From the NCBI RefSeq assembly GCF_014837035.1, contig NZ_JACSPS010000003.1, positions 62,001 through 126,000 of the forward strand: a stretch of DNA of 64,000 bases. The letters are read 5' to 3'. The DNA comes from Kaistella pullorum (GTDB lineage: Bacteria > Bacteroidota > Bacteroidia > Flavobacteriales > Weeksellaceae). Below, in pieces: positions 1 to 7,874 of this stretch. Numbering within the stretch: the first letter of the stretch is position 1; each line of letters opens with the position of its first letter. A model generated the notes under the pieces. The model was not told where the DNA came from, did not search any database, and saw only the letters and a program-made list of their open reading frames with translations. The position numbers were made by a program, and so were the translations under genes.

Positions 1-1
1 G

Positions 2-499
2 GCAAAAGCCATGCATGAACATGCCAAAAACGCAGGCCGCGAAGCCGGAATCGAGTTTAATTTTGATAATTCAAAGATTGCAAATTCTTATAAAGCACAC
101 TTACTCATTCAGTTAGCCAAACAAAAAGGTGTAGCTGATGCCATGGAAGAAGCACTTTTCAAAGCGCAGTTCATCGATGCCGAGAATATTGATGATGAAT
201 CTACACTGCTAAAAGTCGCAACGTCAATGGGCATTACCGAAGAAGATGCGAAAAAGGCATTCAATTCTGATGAACTTTCTCACGCTGTGGCTCAGGATGG
301 TTTGATGGCAAGACAACTGGGCATCAATGCAGTGCCATTTTTTGTGTTTAATGACAAATACGGCGTTTCGGGCGCGCAGCAACCCGAGCATTTCCTTGAG
401 GTTCTTACAAAATCTTACGAGGAATTTTCAGCGGGAGACAAAGGCTTACAGATCATCAGTTCCGGCGAAAGTTGCGACGCAGATGGCAACTGCAACTAA
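2..499 (+). CDS. DsbA/FrnE-family thiol oxidoreductase, C-terminal part (cut by window edge)
   Basis: The reading frame is open to the left edge, so the true start and the N-terminal CxxC active site lie outside the window. What remains is the all-helical insertion and the end of the thioredoxin fold. It includes the cis-proline loop (GINAVPFFVFNDKYGVSGAQ), typical of FrnE-like DsbA proteins, which form or isomerise disulfides or act in redox stress. The protein ends in a short cysteine-containing tail (SCDADGNC). No signal peptide can be judged. The nearest ATG in frame (position 11) is internal. It could also be called a 2-hydroxychromene-2-carboxylate isomerase-like protein, since both share the fold. 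Confidence 0.85.
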   Translation, partial: AKAMHEHAKNAGREAGIEFNFDNSKIANSYKAHLLIQLAKQKGVADAMEEALFKAQFIDAENIDDESTLLKVATSMGITEEDAKKAFNSDELSHAVAQDGLMARQLGINAVPFFVFNDKYGVSGAQQPEHFLEVLTKSYEEFSAGDKGLQIISSGESCDADGNCN

Positions 500-513
500 T
501 GTGAATATTGATC

Positions 514-557
514 GCGGCAGTTTCTGACAGGTTATTCGGACTGGAAATTGCTGCCGC
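514..557 (+). other. Imperfect hairpin between the DsbA-like and Gre genes
   Basis: GCGGCAG (514-520) pairs with CTGCCGC (551-557). A further TTTC/GAAA pairing inside is interrupted by three bases. No T-run follows, so it is not a typical intrinsic terminator. It could be a weak terminator or a leader structure of the downstream gene. Confidence 0.3.
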
Positions 558-580
558 TAATTAAATAAAACAAAGATAAA

Positions 581-1102
581 ATGAGTCGTGGATTTGTAAA
601 AGAAGATGATCAGGAAGAGGTTCCGTTGGTTCCGCCCCGAGCGGATCTGCCGGCCGGTGCCGAAAATCTTGTAACTCCCGCCGGAATACAGGCACTGCAG
701 GATGAACGTGAAGAATTGCTGCAGGAGCAGGAACAGCTCGATTCTTCGCATGAAAGGGAGTACCGCATTGCCTTCAACTATATAAATGCCAAACTACAAC
801 TGCTCAACGCGCGCATCGCTTCAGCGAAAATCGTTGATTCTACACGCTTGCCTCAGGACGAGGTGCACTTTGGTGCTACGGTACAATTCAAAAATGTAGA
901 AACTGACCTGAAGCAGACTTTCCAGCTGGTGGGCGTAGATGAAGCGAACATCGGTAAAGGCAAACTGGCTTTTACAACGCCGTTAGCCAAAACATTGATC
1001 AAAAAGAAGGTAGGTGACAAGGCGAAACTGCAATTAGGAGAAAGAACCAATGTTTTCGAAATTCTGTCTGTCAAATATTTGCAAAATGACTTGAAGAAAT
1101 AA
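581..1102 (+). CDS. GreA/GreB-family transcription elongation factor
   Basis: 173 residues. It opens with MSRGFVKEDDQEE, the acidic N-terminus common to GreB-type factors of Bacteroidetes. A charged coiled-coil follows (about residues 30-80), then the FKBP-like C-terminal domain with VGVDEANIGKGKLAFTTPLA and GDKA. Gre factors bind in the RNA polymerase secondary channel and stimulate cleavage of backtracked RNA. The ATG at 581 follows an A-rich leader. A second, shorter Gre-like protein is encoded at 41569-42009. Confidence 0.88.
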   Translation: MSRGFVKEDDQEEVPLVPPRADLPAGAENLVTPAGIQALQDEREELLQEQEQLDSSHEREYRIAFNYINAKLQLLNARIASAKIVDSTRLPQDEVHFGATVQFKNVETDLKQTFQLVGVDEANIGKGKLAFTTPLAKTLIKKKVGDKAKLQLGERTNVFEILSVKYLQNDLKK

Positions 1103-1145
1103 TAATTATTTAACGTAGATCAATGCGGCGGCATTCGGAGAAGCG

Positions 1146-1153
1146 TAAATTTG
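1146..1153 (+). promoter_or_regulatory. Sigma-A -7 box (TAAATTTG) of the YceI gene
   Basis: This matches TAnnTTTG and lies 33 bases upstream of the ATG at 1187. I found no convincing -33 TTG at the expected spacing, so the call rests on the -7 box and its position. Confidence 0.5.
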
Positions 1154-1186
1154 CATTAATATTAACCTCAATAAGTAAAAATTATT

Positions 1187-1759
1187 ATGAAAAAATTATT
1201 CTCATTATTCGCAGCGGTATTGTTTTCTGCGTTGTCATTCGCTCAGATCACACTTACAAGCGATCCGGCACACTCGCGAATCCAGTTTTCTGTAATCCAC
1301 TTAGGAATTAACGACATCACGGGAAATTTTGACAAATCAACGTTAACGATCAATGCTGACGAAAAAAACTTCGTGAATTCTCAAGTAAATTTCACAGTAG
1401 ACGTAAACTCTATCAACACGCATATCGATGCGCGCGACAAACACCTTAAAAATGCAGATTTCTTCGATGCAGAACAGTTCCCAACGATGACGTTCACCAG
1501 TACATCATTAAAGAAAACCAGAAATAACTATTACACACTGAAAGGTAACCTGACAATGCATGGCGTTACAAAACCGGTGACACTTAACCTTGTCTACCGT
1601 GGATCTCACGTTAATGCAAAGAATAAGAAAACTACGCACGGATATCAGGTTCTGGGAACTATCAAAAGATCAGATTTCAACGTAGGCCCGAACTTCCCGG
1701 AAGCAGTGATCAGCGACCTTGTAAGAATAAAAGGCGATTTTGAGATGGCAGCACAATAA
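1187..1759 (+). CDS. YceI-family periplasmic lipid-binding protein
   Basis: 190 residues with a signal peptide (MKKLFSLFAAVLFSALSFAQ). The mature part starts with the family hallmark of a lipocalin-like barrel (DPAHSRIQFSVIHLGINDI). The internal DARDKHLKNADFFDAEQFP block and the TMHGVTKPVTL strand are also typical. YceI proteins bind isoprenoid-type lipids in the periplasm and often respond to stress. Length fits the family. The gene is monocistronic: it has its own -7 box and a strong terminator directly after the stop. Confidence 0.92.
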   Translation: MKKLFSLFAAVLFSALSFAQITLTSDPAHSRIQFSVIHLGINDITGNFDKSTLTINADEKNFVNSQVNFTVDVNSINTHIDARDKHLKNADFFDAEQFPTMTFTSTSLKKTRNNYYTLKGNLTMHGVTKPVTLNLVYRGSHVNAKNKKTTHGYQVLGTIKRSDFNVGPNFPEAVISDLVRIKGDFEMAAQ

Positions 1760-1779
1760 GAAATATTGTTTTTGTATGA

Positions 1780-1813
1780 AGCGAAATGCGGGAAACTGCG
1801 TTTCGCTTTTTTT
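1780..1813 (+). terminator. Intrinsic terminator after the YceI gene
   Basis: An 11-bp stem (1780-1790 with 1797-1807, two G-T pairs) has a six-base loop and is followed by a T-run. It sits 20 bases after the stop codon and touches the stop of the convergent DUF4846 gene. Confidence 0.85.
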
Positions 1814-2681
1814 ATGGAATTGCGTGAAACCGCTTTATCGAAGTGGGCTCGAAAGAATACTTTGCAGTGACCGTTTTGTGCGCGGCAACGTCAAGTTCAT
1901 ACCACGGTGAGATATCGGCATTCTCCGGATTTTTCAGGATATGCACATCCTGCGCGGGCATGAAACTTTCGGCCAGCAGGTACAGCCTTTTTTTCTGCAC
2001 ATTTTCGGCAACACCCACCACGATCACCGAATGTCCCGGGCTGCCGGGTTTAATGATGAAATCTCCGGGCTGGATGTCGGCATTACTGGTGACTTCGCGG
2101 GATTCTCTGTCGAGTGAAATGGTGCCGGCGTAGCGAAAAATTATATTTAAATATTGACGGAAGGCAAAATACGAATCATCGTGAAGGCCCGTTTCAACAA
2201 ACGTCACCCGCTTGCGGTGCTCGCGTGTGCGCACGCCGCGACTGTAATCTTTCCAGGCGAAATACTGCCCGCTCGTAAACTCAAAGCCAATCTCATCGAA
2301 GCGTTTGTTGACCCAGAGATATTCGGCATAAAGACGCATCCACGCATCGGCGCACTGCTGCAGGTCTTTGTCCCCGACATCAATTTTCAAAACTGCCATA
2401 TGGAAATCCTGATTTTCAACCGGAATGGCACGATAATCGCGAATAGGGAAACCCGGCGGGAGCAGCGGAAAATGTACGAGATATTCGCTGAAACTTCCTT
2501 TTGGCGGCCTTAGCCAAGCAAAACCTTTAGGTGGTGTGAAGCGGCTGATTATTTTTGATTTTTTCGGATCGCTGATTATCGCTTCCGTGGTTTCCACTAC
2601 CTGCCCAAAAGTATTGCAGGTACCCAAAACCGACAGAAAAAAAAGAAGTAGAAGCCTTGCCAACGCCTTTAGTTTGCTCAA
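1812..2681 (-). CDS. DUF4846-domain secreted protein
   Basis: Up to 289 residues: a hydrophobic N-terminal signal (RLLLLFFLSVLGTCNTFGQ), then a DUF4846 domain of unknown function. Recognisable blocks are GFAWLRPPKGSFSEYL, DLQQCADAWMRLYAEYLW and PGDFIIKPGSPGHSVIVV. The last resembles the Cys/His-type hydrolase fold, but I see no proven catalytic set. The frame has no ATG near its start. The most distal start is a TTG at 2681, which overlaps a candidate promoter box; a TTG at 2663 (MARLLLLFF) would give a cleaner signal peptide. Function unknown. Confidence 0.75.
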   Translation of the reverse strand: MSKLKALARLLLLFFLSVLGTCNTFGQVVETTEAIISDPKKSKIISRFTPPKGFAWLRPPKGSFSEYLVHFPLLPPGFPIRDYRAIPVENQDFHMAVLKIDVGDKDLQQCADAWMRLYAEYLWVNKRFDEIGFEFTSGQYFAWKDYSRGVRTREHRKRVTFVETGLHDDSYFAFRQYLNIIFRYAGTISLDRESREVTSNADIQPGDFIIKPGSPGHSVIVVGVAENVQKKRLYLLAESFMPAQDVHILKNPENADISPWYELDVAAHKTVTAKYSFEPTSIKRFHAIP

Positions 2682-2686
2682 AAGTA
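2679..2686 (-). promoter_or_regulatory. Possible -7 box (TACTTTTG) of the DUF4846 gene
   Basis: The reverse strand matches TAnnTTTG. If it is used, transcription would start near 2672, downstream of the TTG at 2681, and translation would begin at the TTG at 2663. Confidence 0.35.
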
Positions 2687-2737
2687 CTTAATATTTTGAT
2701 ATAAGAACGCAGGCACCAAATTCCGAAAAAACATCAT

Positions 2738-2745
2738 TATATTTG
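2738..2745 (+). promoter_or_regulatory. Sigma-A -7 box (TATATTTG) of the M1-like/beta-barrel gene
   Basis: It matches TAnnTTTG and ends 15 bases before the ATG at 2761. It overlaps the upstream in-frame TTG at 2743, which argues for ATG 2761 as the real start and for a very short leader. Confidence 0.5.
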
Positions 2746-2760
2746 ATAGGTTTAATAAAA

Positions 2761-5583
2761 ATGAAAAGATTTCTCTGGGGATTCATGTTGTTCGCGAATT
2801 TTGCAGCCTTGCAGGCGCAGCGCGACAGTGTATATATAAAAGCGACGATACAACCCGAAACCCGAGTACTAACCGTGGACCAGGAAATCGTTTTTACAAA
2901 TAAAACCGGCACGCCATTAAGTAAAATCAAGCTGCTCAACTGGCTTGCAGCCTACAAAAAAGACCGTACGCCACTTGCGTACCGCAAACTTGAAGACCGA
3001 AAGACCACCCTGCATTTCGCAGACAAAGCTGAACTTGGCGAAACATATGAACTGCAGATCGCCACACGTAACAACCCTTTGCTGCAATACAATGGCGCGG
3101 ATGAAAACATTTACATCCCTTTACCAGAACCACTTGAAGCTGGTAAAAGCACCAAAATTTCACTGATTTACAAACTGCGTCTTCCACTGAGTAAGTTTAC
3201 CGGATACGGAACTGATGAGCACGGGCAGATGCTTTTGAAATATTTTTTCATTGTTCCCGATGGTTTTGAAAGTGAGGCGCAAAGCGAACGATTTTATCTT
3301 GATATTGACGAAAACCAAAATCCCGGCACCTACTGGACAGTAAATCTTAATCTGCCCGCCACTTACTATTCAAAAAGCAACCTGGCGGAAGTACAGCCTA
3401 ACCATTTTGAAGGCAAACTGAATATAGACCCGGAATTTTTCATCGGTTCGAGCCGTCTCAGTTCCATTGAAAGCACGGTGGATAACCAGACTGTCCTGGT
3501 GGATTTCGGTTACCAGCTTACCGGAGCGGAAAGAGCAAATCTGGAGATTTTGCTGCCGCGCCAGCTCGCATTCATTAAAAATAAAACAGGATTTCTGCCG
3601 GCTAAGATTTTCATTTCCGATAAATTCCGTCGCGATGAAGGTTTTATCGGTATTGATGACATCAAGTTCTGGAAATTTCATTTCCGCCTTTTTACTCCCG
3701 AAGAACAGACCGACCTGAAATACTTTAGTGCGATCAGCAAAAAAGTGGTGGAACAGTCGGCGGTTTACGAGAAAAATGAAGATCACTGGATGGTGAACGG
3801 CCTGAAAACGTATCTGGAGATCCGCTACATTGACAGTTTTTATCAAGACAAGAAACTGCTTGGAGACTTACCGGAGGACGCAAAGATTTTCGGGTTGAAA
3901 CCACTTAAAATTTTCCATGCATCGAAGCTGAAACTTTCCGAGCGGTATGGGCTGGCGTACCAATATATGATGACGCAGAACCTGGACCAGGCGATTGACA
4001 TTCCGTTCAATGAATTGAGCAATTTCAACGCATTGGCTATCAGTCATTTTGAAAGTGGCAGCCTGCTCGCCTTCATCGCTGAAAAAATGGGTGAGGAAAA
4101 TTTCAGCCAGTTTCTGCGCAGTTATTTTGCGGAAAACCGCAACTCAAGACCACTTAAAAAGGATTTTCTTGATAAGTTATCAGTCGCTTCGGCCTACTCT
4201 GCCGATTTTCTGGAACCGTTCGTGCAGCATAAAAACCGCGTGAATTTCAATCTGAAAAGGTATTCTAAAAAGGAGGACGAGTTTTTGGTAAAAATCAAGA
4301 AAAACACCACGCTTCCGGTACCTTTTAAAATAGAAACAGTAACCGAAGACAATGCAGTGGAAACATTTTGGTTTGATACAGACAATCTCACAAAGACTGA
4401 TATCTACCGCATTCCGCAGGCTGATGCGAGCAAGATCGTTCTGAACAGTGACTATATTTTCCCGGAGACGAACTTCCGCGACAATTATCGGTACACAAAA
4501 GGGTTTTTTGCCAATACCAAAAAGATCAGATTCAAATTTTTTAAAGATATTCCGAATCCTGAATACAATGAAATTTACCTGAATCCGCGGGTTACTTTTA
4601 ATGCTTATGATAAGGTTTTGGCGGGACTCAATTTTCAGAACACTTCCTTTTTTCAGCGTAAATTCAGGTATTCGGTGACGCCGTATTTCAGTTCGGGAAC
4701 AGGTAAGCTCACCGGTTCGGGCGGCGTTAGCTATACTTTTCAGCCGGCCGAAAGCTTTTACCGGTCACTTACTTTCGGAGTTTCAGCCTCGCATTTTCAC
4801 TATGATTATGACTTGACTTACCGAAAGATTTCAGCGGAAGCAGGCTTTAATTTCTCTAAAAATCCACGAAGTGACATTGGGCGCAGCCTTGGTTTTTCCT
4901 ATAACTATTTCGAAAAAGACCTGAATCCGATGATGCTGGCTAACAATGAATACGAAAAATATAATCTTTGGAACGTAGGTTATGGCTATTCAGACCGCCG
5001 CGTGATCCATGAAAAGTATCTTGGCGCAAATGTGCAATGGATGGAAGATTTCCAGAAAATTTCTGCGGAAGCGCTGTATCGATTCGAGTTTGCTGATGAC
5101 CAAAAAATCAGCTTGCGTTTCTTCGGTGGCTATTTCCTCAGCAACAAAACCAAAAACAATCTATTTGATTATGGTATCTCACGCGTTTCGAATTATGCCT
5201 TTTCTTACGGGCTTTTGGGACAGAGTGCTACTTCCGGTGTGCTGGCGCAGCAGTATATCTTAGCCGAAGGCGGTTTTAAATCTTATGTGGGGAATACCGC
5301 AAACCAATGGATTGGCGCTGTGAATGTCGATACCCATGTCTGGAGGTGGTTCAATGTATATGCCGACGCGGGCGTTTACAAAAACAAACATCAAACCCCT
5401 GAATTCATCTGGGATTCGGGCATCAAGGTAAAGGTAATTCCGGACTTTCTGGAAGTTTATTTTCCCATGCAAAGTTCATTAGGATTCGAACCTTCATTTA
5501 AAGATTATGCGCAGCGGATCCGCTTTACGCTGGTGCTGAATTTCGGTGCAGTCACCGATTATTTCAGAAGGGGTTGGTTTTAA
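2761..5583 (+). CDS. Outer-membrane protein: zinc-less M1-peptidase-like domain plus C-terminal beta-barrel
   Basis: 940 residues with a signal peptide (MKRFLWGFMLFANFAALQAQ). The N-terminal 220 residues resemble the saddle domain of M1 aminopeptidases. Residues about 250-490 follow the M1 catalytic fold, with the helical blocks EDHWMVNGLKTYLEI and HFESGSLLAFIAEKMGEENF. At the place of HExxH the sequence reads ISKKVVEQSAVY, and the usual NEGF zinc ligand reads VNGL, so zinc hydrolysis is not expected. From about residue 590 to the C-terminal RRGWF there are many aromatic, alternating strands typical of an outer-membrane barrel. It may be a scaffold, receptor or chaperone. Exact role unknown. 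Confidence 0.75.
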   Translation: MKRFLWGFMLFANFAALQAQRDSVYIKATIQPETRVLTVDQEIVFTNKTGTPLSKIKLLNWLAAYKKDRTPLAYRKLEDRKTTLHFADKAELGETYELQIATRNNPLLQYNGADENIYIPLPEPLEAGKSTKISLIYKLRLPLSKFTGYGTDEHGQMLLKYFFIVPDGFESEAQSERFYLDIDENQNPGTYWTVNLNLPATYYSKSNLAEVQPNHFEGKLNIDPEFFIGSSRLSSIESTVDNQTVLVDFGYQLTGAERANLEILLPRQLAFIKNKTGFLPAKIFISDKFRRDEGFIGIDDIKFWKFHFRLFTPEEQTDLKYFSAISKKVVEQSAVYEKNEDHWMVNGLKTYLEIRYIDSFYQDKKLLGDLPEDAKIFGLKPLKIFHASKLKLSERYGLAYQYMMTQNLDQAIDIPFNELSNFNALAISHFESGSLLAFIAEKMGEENFSQFLRSYFAENRNSRPLKKDFLDKLSVASAYSADFLEPFVQHKNRVNFNLKRYSKKEDEFLVKIKKNTTLPVPFKIETVTEDNAVETFWFDTDNLTKTDIYRIPQADASKIVLNSDYIFPETNFRDNYRYTKGFFANTKKIRFKFFKDIPNPEYNEIYLNPRVTFNAYDKVLAGLNFQNTSFFQRKFRYSVTPYFSSGTGKLTGSGGVSYTFQPAESFYRSLTFGVSASHFHYDYDLTYRKISAEAGFNFSKNPRSDIGRSLGFSYNYFEKDLNPMMLANNEYEKYNLWNVGYGYSDRRVIHEKYLGANVQWMEDFQKISAEALYRFEFADDQKISLRFFGGYFLSNKTKNNLFDYGISRVSNYAFSYGLLGQSATSGVLAQQYILAEGGFKSYVGNTANQWIGAVNVDTHVWRWFNVYADAGVYKNKHQTPEFIWDSGIKVKVIPDFLEVYFPMQSSLGFEPSFKDYAQRIRFTLVLNFGAVTDYFRRGWF

Positions 5584-5593
5584 AACTTTAAAG

Positions 5594-6163
5594 CTATTCG
5601 GCAGAAACTTCAGGTTCACGGATCACTTTCCAACAGAGCGTTGCAAAAAATCCGCCGAGCAGAAAGCCCATGGCCGCGCCCATCAGTATGTCCAACGGGA
5701 AGTGAACGCCAAGGTATATGCGGCTGTAAGAAACAACTGCAGCCCAGAAAAAGAGCAGATGCGGCAAATACCGGTGGGTCTTTCGGAGCAACATACTCAT
5801 CAGCGTTGCGATGAAAAAAGTATTCGAGGCGTGGCTTGAATAAAAGCCGAATTTCCCGCCACATTTCACTTCACGCACAAGATTATCTAAAGTTGGGTCA
5901 TGACATGGTCTTAATCTTCCAACACCGGATTTAAAGATCCCGGCCAACTGATCCGACACTGTAACGCCAAGCGCGATGAAAACAAGGATAAATAAGACGT
6001 TCCGAAGTCCGAACCGTTTGAACAGTAGATACAGGAAAATCACATAAAGCGGCACCCAGATCCAGGTAGCTGAAACCATGATCCAGAACTGATCGAAAAC
6101 ACTGCTTCCCAGATTGTTTAGATAAAGGAAAACCTCGCGGTCTTGCTGAATAATCTCTTGCAT
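5594..6163 (-). CDS. PAP2-family membrane phosphatase
   Basis: 189 residues with several membrane helices. All three PAP2 motifs are present: KSGVGRLRP (KxxxxxxRP), YSSHASN (the SGH motif as SSH) and SRIYLGVHFPLD (SRxxxxxHxxxD). It probably dephosphorylates a lipid pyrophosphate or phosphatidic acid at the inner membrane, for example undecaprenyl pyrophosphate recycling. The substrate cannot be read from sequence. It starts one base after the tatA stop and is probably co-transcribed with it. The stop lies 10 bases from the convergent barrel gene. A second PAP2 lies at 58960-59658. Confidence 0.9.
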   Translation of the reverse strand: MQEIIQQDREVFLYLNNLGSSVFDQFWIMVSATWIWVPLYVIFLYLLFKRFGLRNVLFILVFIALGVTVSDQLAGIFKSGVGRLRPCHDPTLDNLVREVKCGGKFGFYSSHASNTFFIATLMSMLLRKTHRYLPHLLFFWAAVVSYSRIYLGVHFPLDILMGAAMGFLLGGFFATLCWKVIREPEVSAE

Positions 6164-6164
6164 A

Positions 6165-6491
6165 TTATCGGCTTACAGGACCTTCGTGCTCCGGGTCGTC
6201 AACGGGTTTTATCTGAGGTGGCGGCGCAGCCTGCGTGTAGGCATCGCGCTCCATATCAGCCATTGGATTGTAGTCTTTGGCGGCTTGTTTCACCTTATCG
6301 ATCTCGCGCTTTATTTCGGCAACAGGATTATCTGTTTCCTTTAAGATTTCGGTTTTCACATCCTCCATCGCGCCGCGCATCTTGCGAACTCCCTGGCCAA
6401 GGTCACGCGCAATCTGCGGTAATTTGTCGGGTCCGAAGAGCACCACAATGGCCACCGCAATCAAAAGCATTTCGCCTATACTCAATTCCAT
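6165..6491 (-). CDS. tatA: Twin-arginine translocase subunit TatA/TatB-like
   Basis: 108 residues with one N-terminal membrane helix (MELSIGEMLLIAVAIVVLFG), the FGPDKLP hinge and an amphipathic helix (IARDLGQGVRKMRGAMEDV). A charged, proline-rich tail follows. This is the TatA/E/B layout; the E at position 8 and the longer tail leave TatB possible. It would form part of the Tat pore that exports folded proteins. No tatC is nearby. It heads a two-gene unit with the PAP2 gene. Confidence 0.88.
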   Translation of the reverse strand: MELSIGEMLLIAVAIVVLFGPDKLPQIARDLGQGVRKMRGAMEDVKTEILKETDNPVAEIKREIDKVKQAAKDYNPMADMERDAYTQAAPPPQIKPVDDPEHEGPVSR

Positions 6492-6558
6492 TCGGTAAAA
6501 TTACAAAAGTTTCTTAAAGCAGACATTCCAAGCATCTTTACTAACATTTAAATATGGT

Positions 6559-7782
6559 TTAAACGCGCTTTTTATTTTTAAAGACATAATATACAATTAC
6601 AGCACTCACCGCCATCAACAGAAATCCCAGAAAGAAGGGCGCACCCGGAAATATGAACGGCGCCTGATCATGCGTGAAATAGTAAAAAATATTGGTCATC
6701 AGCGGCGGACCCACAATTGCCGTAAGGCTTACCAAACTCGCGAGCGCACCCTGAAGCTCGCCCTGCTCATTGCGCGGAACTTCTGCTGAGATCACTGATT
6801 GCAGCGCGGGACCCGCGATTCCACCAAGTCCATAAGGAATCAGAAATGCAAACATCATCCAGCTTTCACTTGCAAATGCAAAGAGAATCATGCCTAAAGC
6901 ATACAGCGTAAGTCCATAGAAGATACTTTTTTCATTCCCGATTTTTGGCTGTATAAAACGAATCAGATAACCCTGTACCAAAGCTGCCATAAAACCTGAC
7001 ACTCCAAGCGAAATCCCGACCAGGGTTTCCGTCCAGTTAAATTTATACATGGTGTAAAAAGTCCAGTTGGTCTGTACCGCATGTCCCGCAATGTAAACGA
7101 AAACCAGTGCAGCGATAAGCCCCAGAATCTGCGGATAGCGCCGCAGCTGTAGAAGCGAACCCACAGGATTTGCGCGCCGCCAATTGAAAGGACGCCGGCT
7201 TTCTTTATCGAGACTTTCCGGAAGCACAAACCAGCCATAGAGAAAGTTGACCAAACATAAGATGGATGCAGCATAAAAGGGCACTCTGGAACCATATTGA
7301 CCTAAAACTCCACCGATTACCGGACCAATGATAAACCCCAAACCGAATGCGGCACCGATCATTCCAAAATTTTTGGCGCGGTCTTCATCCGTGGAAACAT
7401 CAGCGATATAAGCACTTGCCGTGGTGATGCTGGCTCCGGTGACCCCGGAGAAAATACGACCGACAAAAAGCCAGAAAATGGTAGGTGCTAATGCCTGAAT
7501 TAAAAAATTAAAGGAAAAGCCAAGCAGCGAGAACAGTATGATCGGTCTTCGGCCGTATCTGTCGCTTAATCCGCCAAGAACGGACGCAAATATGAACTGC
7601 ATGCCGGCATAAGCAAAACTCAACCAGCCACCGTATTGCGAGGCTACGCTGAGATCCGGATTATGTATAAGTTCCTGTATAAGCTTGGGTACCACCGGAA
7701 TAACAATGCCCCAGCCGGTGATATCGATCAGCAGCGTAATAAATATGAAGCCGACCGCGGCAGATTTTTGCTTTTTCTTCAT
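6559..7782 (-). CDS. MFS exporter, TCR/Tet family
   Basis: 407 residues with 12 predicted membrane helices. Motif A between helices 2 and 3 reads [11 protein letters not shown], helix 1 carries [13 protein letters not shown], and the helix-5 region has [12 protein letters not shown] (motif C). This matches the drug:H+ antiporter-1 branch called TCR/Tet. Real tetracycline resistance is not implied, since chromosomal members often have unknown substrates. The ATG at 7782 is preferred: a -7 box lies 8 bases upstream, and the longer frame to 7830 would begin before that promoter. Confidence 0.88.
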   Translation of the reverse strand: MKKKQKSAAVGFIFITLLIDITGWGIVIPVVPKLIQELIHNPDLSVASQYGGWLSFAYAGMQFIFASVLGGLSDRYGRRPIILFSLLGFSFNFLIQALAPTIFWLFVGRIFSGVTGASITTASAYIADVSTDEDRAKNFGMIGAAFGLGFIIGPVIGGVLGQYGSRVPFYAASILCLVNFLYGWFVLPESLDKESRRPFNWRRANPVGSLLQLRRYPQILGLIAALVFVYIAGHAVQTNWTFYTMYKFNWTETLVGISLGVSGFMAALVQGYLIRFIQPKIGNEKSIFYGLTLYALGMILFAFASESWMMFAFLIPYGLGGIAGPALQSVISAEVPRNEQGELQGALASLVSLTAIVGPPLMTNIFYYFTHDQAPFIFPGAPFFLGFLLMAVSAVIVYYVFKNKKRV

Positions 7783-7790
7783 CAGAGGTG

Positions 7791-7798
7791 CAAAGATA
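7791..7798 (-). promoter_or_regulatory. Sigma-A -7 box (TATCTTTG) of the MFS gene
   Basis: A reverse-strand TAnnTTTG lies only 8 bases before the ATG at 7782, implying a leaderless or nearly leaderless transcript. Confidence 0.5.
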
Positions 7799-7824
7799 GT
7801 TCTTGTAGAGAAATTTTTAGTTAA

Positions 7825-7856
7825 AATCAAAAAAAGTCCTTCTTGCGAAGGACTTT
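7825..7856 (-). terminator. Intrinsic terminator of secDF
   Basis: A perfect 10-bp stem (7833-7842 with 7847-7856) has a four-base loop and, read on the reverse strand, is followed by a T-rich run. It lies 18 bases past the secDF stop. Confidence 0.85.
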
Positions 7857-7874
7857 AATTATTTAAGAAAAATA

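Noticed and set aside
6559-7782. A tetracycline resistance gene
   Set aside because: Only the MFS TCR/Tet family is supported. Chromosomal members often export other compounds.
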